Below are positions 41,939 to 64,000 of a DNA stretch of 64,000 nt, in pieces. Both the position numbers and the translations under genes were made by a program. The notes beneath the pieces are model-generated. The model was given only the letters and a program-made list of their open reading frames with translations, had not been told where the DNA came from and did no database searches. Numbering within the stretch: the stretch's first letter is position 1; each line of letters starts with the position of its first letter. The stretch is from NCBI GenBank assembly GCA_029204225.1, contig CM055100.1, positions 63,433,141-63,497,140 of the forward strand, read 5' to 3'. This stretch comes from Diphasiastrum complanatum (lineage: Eukaryota; Streptophyta; Lycopodiopsida; Lycopodiales; Lycopodiaceae).

Positions 41939-42589
41939 GTAAATTGCCATCAATTGTGAGAAAACAAATTTAAGTCTTTTAATAACACAAGGAAGAGTCA
42001 AGTTTAGTTCCACATACAATGAAAGATTGAAATTTTAATCATTTGATGACATGCTATGTCTCGTCAAGTGACCAAGGGTTTTATGCGCACGCGCACGCGC
42101 ACAAAAGTGTGCTAGTGTTAAAGGGGGAGAGAATGTTACATACCCATAAGGGCATGCAACAATTTACTTGAGGTGATGATCTTATTATGTGGGACAAGAT
42201 GTTGGTCTGAGGCTATAGGTCATTTGGGTGCCACATGCCAATGTTCTAGTGGCACAAGGTAAGTCAAAGATATTGACTTGCGATAGTACACGCAATCCAT
42301 GCGTGTCACTGGTTATGACATGACCATGTTTCCAAAGCTAACCCAACCTGTACTATGTATATAGAGGTGGATCTCCATGAGTTGGATATTCATTCTCACG
42401 TAGAATATGAAGAGCTCTCCCACATGGTTAGGCCAAGATGTTACCTTGCCTCAAGATGTAGGTATGTGAAGGACAATGCCAAGGTGTGATAGTATGTGGG
42501 ATGTCATAGCTTGGTGGAGGCCTAGGTGTGTTTGATAGTTGTCTATAGCTCTAGTGCATAGGAAATGGGAGGGGGGGGGGGAGGGGAGA
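41939..42589. other. Unassigned sequence
   Basis: Contains alternating GCAC repeats at about 42085-42105 and a G-run at 42570-42582 that abuts the LINE fragment. No gene recognised. Confidence 0.35.
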
Positions 42590-43105
42590 TGATAGTATCT
42601 CTATGGATAGGTGGTTTCAGAGCATCATCACCCAATTATGTCCTTACGTTGGTTGGCTTCGACGATGGGGGTTCATAACACCTCATCCCGCGGGAGATCA
42701 CGGATGGATGATGATAGTGGCGACGACAGTGACTCTCTATTACATCGAGACCAGAGACGAGGCACTACTCATGTTGCCCGTAGAGCCACTATTCAAAGAC
42801 GACCTTCTTGTCGACGTCAACATCATCTATTGAGAGCACCTCCAGGCGTTATACCCATCACATCTTTCTTCCACAGCAGCGATACTTGATGGCACATGGT
42901 TATACCATTATCTTATTGACAATATTAGACCTTTGCTTTTTAGACCTACTTCATGTTCGTAGTATAGTATATTGGCATTTCATTTCATCTATGTTATGGA
43001 GACGTTTCACACGGTCCTAATGTACCACACACTTGACATTTACTTTTTCGTCTTATATGCCTATTGGCATGGAAAAGACATTAATAAAATCTTTCTTTCT
43101 ACTTC
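42590..43105 (+). mobile_element. 5'-truncated LINE 3' end
   Basis: The frame at 42611-42889 (MDDDSGDDSDSLLHRDQRRG and on to PITSFFHSSDT) matches the acidic then Arg-rich tail of ORF2 in the 34-39 kb LINE. The 3' UTR follows, with the terminal hairpin at 43050-43079, ATTAATAAAATC and a (TTTC)n tail ending near 43100. Only about 0.5 kb of the element is present. Confidence 0.85.
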
Positions 43106-44391
43106 GAGATACCCTTACTCAAGAGGCTGCAAGGACTACCCCTCCAACAACTATTATTTCTAGTGTTTCTATCACTCCTATATTCACTCCTCATCTCATC
43201 CCTTCTTTCAGACCCACGGCTCCATATTTCAGTTTCTCTTTGCGACTCCCTGGCAGCATGGTCTTTCTTACCAGGCCACTCCGGCCCCCCACACCTCCCA
43301 AAACTTATTTGATTCTCTCCATTTTTCCATTCTTAATGCTTGTCCCCTTGGTACTCCCCCCGCTTCTCCTCGACCAACTGTTCACATCCTGCCATATGAC
43401 ATAGATGTGGAGAAGCATATAGTTAAGGATGATCGTGGTGCTTGCATCATCACTCACGGGAGGCAACTCATGTATGTGGTATTTTTAAGAAACATATTTA
43501 AGAATTGTCGCAAACAATATGAATCTAACACAAAATATACCATTGAACAATTGCACACAGACTTTTTAGTCCCCCCTCCCATTTACAATTAAGTTCCAAG
43601 TGGATGTTGTGCCACATGGAAGCAATTGTGAGACATCACAAATCAGAGATCTGAGATACGATGAGAGTTGAAAGAGCCAAGAAGTCTTGCATACACATAT
43701 AAGATTGGAAGTTTGCTAAGGAGTTATGAGAGAACCCATAAGTAACAACAAGATGCTGCTTAGAGCACGACTTGCGGCCTTCTCATATGGGAAACATTGG
43801 TGGGGGGCATTTCCATGTCTATTTTGTAAGTCGTCTACTTATAAGCTGAATTTGATTTTAATTGCATTCAATTGTTGGTTTTGTATTTTTACATTTATTC
43901 AAGGAATTGGCGGTAAGATGGTCTCCCACCAAGAACAAATATGAGTGTGTGTATCGAAACAATATGCAATCAACCAGCCTTGCCTTATGCTTGTTGTTTG
44001 AGCCATCCACATTGAACTTTGTTCTATGGATCTGCCAATGGGTTTCTTACCCTTGGGCAGTTTGATTAACTCCCTTGCCTTGTTCTTTAATTATGGAGCT
44101 GTGGCTTGTCCCAGATGTTAGTATTATTGAATTAATCATGATGAAAGGTCTCAATGTTTTTTCCAAAACTTCTGTAATTCAGGGAACTGAGACAGTCAAA
44201 TGATCTTAAAAAGACTAAGATTATAATATTGTTTTTGCCATATATGTCCACTTATCACTTCTCATTTCCTACATCTTAGACGCAATTTCTGATCGAAAAC
44301 TGTTTTGTAAAGATCAATTTGTCTGCTGCTGAAACTATCTTGAAAGATAAAATTTTGTCTTCTACTTATCGAATGTTGATTGTTTTTTCAG
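43106..44391. other. Unassigned sequence upstream of the first PP4R3 coding exon
   Basis: Two plus-strand frames, 43033-43404 (Pro/Thr-rich) and 43407-43592 (HIVKDDRGACIITHGRQL), read like remnants of a retroelement protein, but I cannot identify them. The rest is presumably leader intron of the phosphatase subunit gene, since a splice acceptor lies at 44389-44391. Confidence 0.35.
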
Positions 44392-44435
44392 TTCTGTATG
44401 TGAACAAGTGGGGGAATTTGATGGTTTATGCACTT

Positions 44436-59788
<15,353 letters not shown>

Positions 59789-60807
59789 GTATGTGTTGCA
59801 TCCTTTAAGATTTCCTGGAATATGTATACACAATTGATGGAGTGACAATAAGCTAAAGCCATATGATACATTATGTGTATGTCAATGTTCTTGCACATGA
59901 CTCTGAAAATAGTTGACTAGTCCATTTCAGCAAGTAGTTTGGGCTTCAGTATTATTTTCATGCATGTGTTATTGTACAGTGAAATTTAGGCAAAACTCTT
60001 GTGTCTTGGATATCTTGATAAGTTACAGTGTGTGCGTATTGCACAGTTTCTATCAGCCGCAAGAGTTGTACAAGGTTGGCTGCAGATTGAGTCTTGTTGT
60101 TGGCAAGATGCATTAACATCTTTGGGCCTACTTAGTTGATCTGGCTGCAAAAAATTGTTTCATGTACAAGAATTTGAAATTTTATGTAGAAATCTGGAAT
60201 TAACTTCCCGTTTTATTTTTGTATAGTTAGCCAGCACCTAAATTGCCATCAATGTGTTTCTAATACTTCCTCCTCTCTAAGACAGTTATGTGTTTCTGGT
60301 TTGATTTAACTGCTGGTTACTTAGTTTGGCATTGATATTTACTAAATTCACTTTAATGCTTTACGTGATTAACTTTTCTGCTTTAGACCAACTTGCCTCT
60401 TAGGCAGCAAAGTTTTTAGAAACTGATCTGTAGCAATGCTATATCCTCACTATCAAAGAATTGTACAGCTGCAGTGACACAATAATAGATTAAATCAATA
60501 AATCTTTAATCAATACAAGACTGTAAGGTTTTGAATATAAAATTATACCACTTGAAAGATGGAGTGAAAGCTAGAGTTTTGCAGGCTCTCATGGAATTAG
60601 GTACATAATCCAAGCCCGAACAAGAGTAAACTGGAGAGAGTATTTAAAATTCGGAGATAACTGTTCACGGAGATCAATATAGTCTATGGGACCCAATAAC
60701 TTAAACATTATCAATGTCGTATAAGATCCAATAACAAAAACAGATAACCCTGTTTTAAGATCAACTTCAACTAATCAGAAGAGTCGAAAAGATTTGTGCA
60801 TCTAGTG
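59789..60807. other. PP4R3 intron 6, left part
   Basis: AT-rich, no recognised repeat. The next expected PP4R3 exon (continuation of the SMK-1 domain) was looked for from 59,789 to 64,000 and not found. Confidence 0.5.
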
Positions 60808-60960
60808 CATAGTTGCACTGGTGATTCGCGAATTGCGAATTGAATTGCGATTTGCGAATTGTGAATTGCGAATTGCTGGCCCAAGAAACCAGCAATTCGT
60901 GGGTTTTCCAGCAAAACGTTTTCTTATTTTATTTTATTTCAAAAATACGTGCAATACGGT
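60808..60960. repeat. Motif island beginning CATAGTTGCA (GCGAATT words)
   Basis: It starts CATAGTTGCAC (60808), the reverse complement of the terminus of the 46.2 and 46.7 kb islands, followed by at least four copies of GCGAATT plus variants (GCGATTTGCGAATTGTGAATT), and then a T-rich tract. The matching CTATG end was not found with confidence. Confidence 0.55.
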
Positions 60961-62217
60961 ATCAGTAGAAAGAGAAAAAAGACGAATATAATTCCAGTAG
61001 TTTCGGGTTTAGGGCTTGGGGCAATTAGGGTTTAGGATTTAGGGTCAAATTCCTAGCAGTTGGGAAGTCCAATTCATTTTTTTGGCAAAAAATATATGCA
61101 ATATGGGTATCAGTAGAAAGAGGAAAAAAGAGGATTACGATTCCAGTAGTTTCAGGTCCAATTCCAGGCAGTTAGGTGAGATGCCATTTACACAAAATAG
61201 GGGGCATTTTTTTTACTGCCAAACTTATGACCCAATTGGGATCAACATTCTATACACTTGATGGAAACTCCAATTTATTTTGTACAAAGCCTATGATCTT
61301 TTATGTGCATGTTTGGAGAAGAAAGAGGTCCTTTTCAGGGAAGGAGGGTGTGTTCTGGTGGAGCTCATCGTGCCCGACTTTCTGAAACTTTATAGACAAA
61401 TTGTCATTTTTTCAAGAAAACTTAAGTGAAATTGGATTTTCATAACAACAACATCCTCATCAAGAACACCATTTAGAAGCAATGCACCTTCATTCACCTA
61501 CAACTTGATTCGACTAGCTGATCTCACTCACCCTTTACTAATTTACTTAGCTCCTTGTACGCCTTTTTTTTGGTTCCCTTTTTCGCTAGCTGAAAACTCT
61601 GAAACTCTCTCAACCATTCAAGAAAACGAAGCATTTGCAAACACAACACATGTAAGTAAGCACTTAAGCGACCTTCTTAGTTTCCATCGTCACCTTGCCC
61701 ACTTCTCTGTGTGGTGTGTTGTTAGGCATTGTGTTTGAAAACCCTAAACTGGAGAGCTGTGCTGTGGTCTCTGCTCCTCGTGATCTCTGACACCACACAC
61801 ATAAGTGGACAAGGTGAAGATGGATGGGTAAGAAGGTAGTTGAAGTGCTTACTTACAAGTGTTGCCATCTTAGTTTGATTGAAAGGTCGAGAGAGTTATG
61901 ATGGATCACCGACAAATGTCGGTTCACCATCACTCATTATCGTGCATCCATACTTGCCACAAAACATCCGTCAATGGTCAGCCATATGCAAAACCAACGA
62001 TACTTGCAAAATGAAGCTTTTGCAAAAAGTTTAAGGACGTAGGATTCTTACCTCTGCCTCGCCGTGTGAATAGAACTCAACTTCTGGGTGATGGTCTCTT
62101 CTTCCTGATGGGGAAGGCTCCTGCGCAATGCCTCTCTACTGGGAGGTCTCAATGTAGAGTGACCCATTCCAGGTTCTTTTAGAAGACATAGCCAATTTCT
62201 CTCTACAGGGGTATATC
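60961..62217. other. PP4R3 intron 6, unassigned part
   Basis: Contains a weak local duplication: TATCAGTAGAAAGAG(A/G)AAAAAG with ATTCCAGTAGTTTC occurs near 60960-61010 and again near 61105-61155. No coding sequence recognised. Confidence 0.4.
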
Positions 62218-64000
62218 CTTTGAGTAGGGGATTTTAATGCTCACACGTCCACCAGGCAGTCTGAGTTTAATGCTGATGAGGATCACTTTCAGCTTTATCC
62301 CTTGGATATAGGACTATGCAGGTCTTTTCAGGATGTTGAGACACCAGTTACTTTCTTTGGCGAGCAGCTACTCAAGTTGATTGAGGCACATTCTTTGGCC
62401 ATCTTGAATGGTCTTTCGCAGTGGCCATCCTCTTCCTGCTTTACATGCCACCCACATGGTGGTGGCCACAGTGCGGTTGACTACTTTATTAGATCACCAG
62501 CCTTGATTGCCCACATATCGGACTTTAATATTCTTCCACCTACTTTATCAGATCATTCCATGCCGTTTCTTTGCATTGGGCATGTCACCCCTCCGCCAGT
62601 TATTTTTCGCGTCCGCGTACTACTCGATCCCGCATTTTGTTTTCGACTCATGGTATTCCTGCTTACACTTCATCTCGGTTCCTTTCACAGTCTTTACTTG
62701 ATGTTGCTTCTTCATCGTATCCCATAAAGCTTTCTTCATCGCATAGGCGAGTGCATAATAAGTGGTATAATATGGAGTGTTATCTTATGCATAAGCAAAT
62801 GGTGCATGCCATCACTAGCTCAAACAGAAAAAAAGTATCGCACACTTGTGAGAAAAAAGAAGAAGTCATACTTGCAAAAAAATATGAAAAGTTGATAAAC
62901 GCTCTTCTATCACCATCTTCATCATTTTTTTGGAAGATCTTCTCCAAGAAGCCTTTCACAACTGCTCCTATTGCTATCGAGTCCTGGGTGGAGTATGCTA
63001 CATGTCTCTACACTGTTGATGCCTCCCCTATCACTCTCTTACCTAGACCTAATGATTTCACACTATTTTACCCTTCTTTGATCGAAGATGCTATTAGACG
63101 AGGCCAAAGTCACAAAGCTGAAGATATTGACTCACTTAGTGCTGATTTTTTTAAACATGTGGCTCATATTGTTTCCCCATACATCTCTCATGTCTTCAAT
63201 TAGTCTGTCATGTTTGGTTTCCCTACTGCATGGTGCACTAACTTGTTACATCCAATACTTAAAGCTGGTGATCCAATGAATGTGGAAAATTGCCGCACCA
63301 TTATGATTAGTCACAGAAGCTTTTTGGCTCGGTCCTGCAGTCTATTGTTAGCCCAAAGGTGGAAGTGGATGGACTACATCCTCTTGCACAGGCTGGTTTT
63401 AGTACGGAGTATTCTACCACGGACCAAACATTTATCTTGAGATGTATCATTGAAGCGGCTAAACATAGGAAGCAGCATGTGTATTGTTGTCTTGTGGATT
63501 TCCGCAAGGCTTTTGACTCTGTACCTAGACATCATATGCTTCAGCACTTGGTCTCGCTTGGTTTCTCATAGGAGGTTATTGCTTGTATTACCACATTATA
63601 TAAGAGGGTTCAGGCTAGACTTAGAGATGGGACAAGATGGTCACCTTCGATTCACAGTACAATTGGTGTGAAGCAAGGTTGCCCCCAATCTCCTACTCTT
63701 TTTGCTCTCTACTTTGATGATCTTGCGGATTATCAAGGAAGAGGGTGGTGATGGCTGTCCTCTTTCATATACTTTTTTACCTATTCTCTTACATGCTGAT
63801 GATATTGTCCTACTATGTACTTCAGCCCAGGGGCTTCAGAGACACATTGAAGTCTTACATGGTTTTTGCCAGAAATAGGGTTTGATGGTAAATATTTCTA
63901 AGACTAAGGTCATGGTGCTCAACACCAATAGGCAGGATATGTGGGATGGTATTTTTTATTATGATGGGCAACAGTTGGAGATAATTGCCTCTTATACCTA
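62218..64000 (+). mobile_element. LINE copy running off the window: endonuclease and reverse transcriptase
   Basis: Plus strand, same family as the 34-39 kb LINE but well diverged: VGDFNAHTSTRQ (62226 on), LAILNGLSQWPSSSCFTCHP and LSDHSMPF of the endonuclease; linker frame 62571-63203; reverse transcriptase FPTAWCTNLLHPILKAGDP, QAGFSTEYSTTDQTFILRCI, CLVDFRKAFDSVPRHHM, IGVKQGC near 63665 and LHADDIVLLCTS near 63790. Several stops and frameshifts. The N-terminal half of the endonuclease is absent or unrecognisable. Confidence 0.88.

Overview
The window is nuclear DNA of a land plant with a repeat-rich genome. Three spliced housekeeping genes with GT-AG introns are recognisable: a GSK3/shaggy-type kinase (+, 3149-8346), a caffeoyl-CoA O-methyltransferase (-, 14114-15657) and the 5' part of a protein phosphatase 4 regulatory subunit 3 gene (+, from 44436, running off the right edge). 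The CCoAOMT suggests a vascular plant. A Penelope-like reverse transcriptase relic, uncommon in flowering plants, makes a seed-free plant or gymnosperm my low-confidence guess.

Layout: 1-9.1 kb holds the GSK3 promoter and gene. 9.1-14 kb is intergenic with small tandem duplications. 14.1-16.6 kb is CCoAOMT and its upstream region. 18-22.7 kb is a Penelope-like relic split by a 2.74 kb deleted Ty1-copia element with a perfect 5-bp target duplication. 22.7-24.8 kb is a CACTA (TNP2) transposase relic. 25-34 kb is mostly unrecognised, with a 3' fragment of a retroelement at 29-29.6 kb and an odd inverted-repeat element at 32.4-33.05 kb. 34.2-39.6 kb is a nearly complete but frameshifted LINE (ORF1 with coiled coil and RNA-binding-like domain; ORF2 with endonuclease, reverse transcriptase and CCHC knuckle). 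41-43.1 kb has satellite-like repeats and a second LINE 3' end. From 44.4 kb onward is the PP4R3 gene, whose introns have swollen to 5.5, 8.3 and more than 4.2 kb through a Ty3-gypsy element, two copia relics, four further LINE pieces and several short inverted-repeat elements.

The most interesting signals are two. First, LINE 3' ends from different places share a two-part terminal hairpin whose stems vary with compensatory changes, directly before a conserved ATTAATAAA tail. Second, at least eight short islands are each built from many forward and inverted copies of one private 5-7 bp motif next to A/T homopolymer tracts; several end in CATAG/CTATG, and one has a near-perfect 8-bp target duplication. 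They look like non-autonomous DNA elements of a hAT-like kind whose subterminal motif differs from copy to copy. All homology calls are from reading the sequence; no database search was possible.
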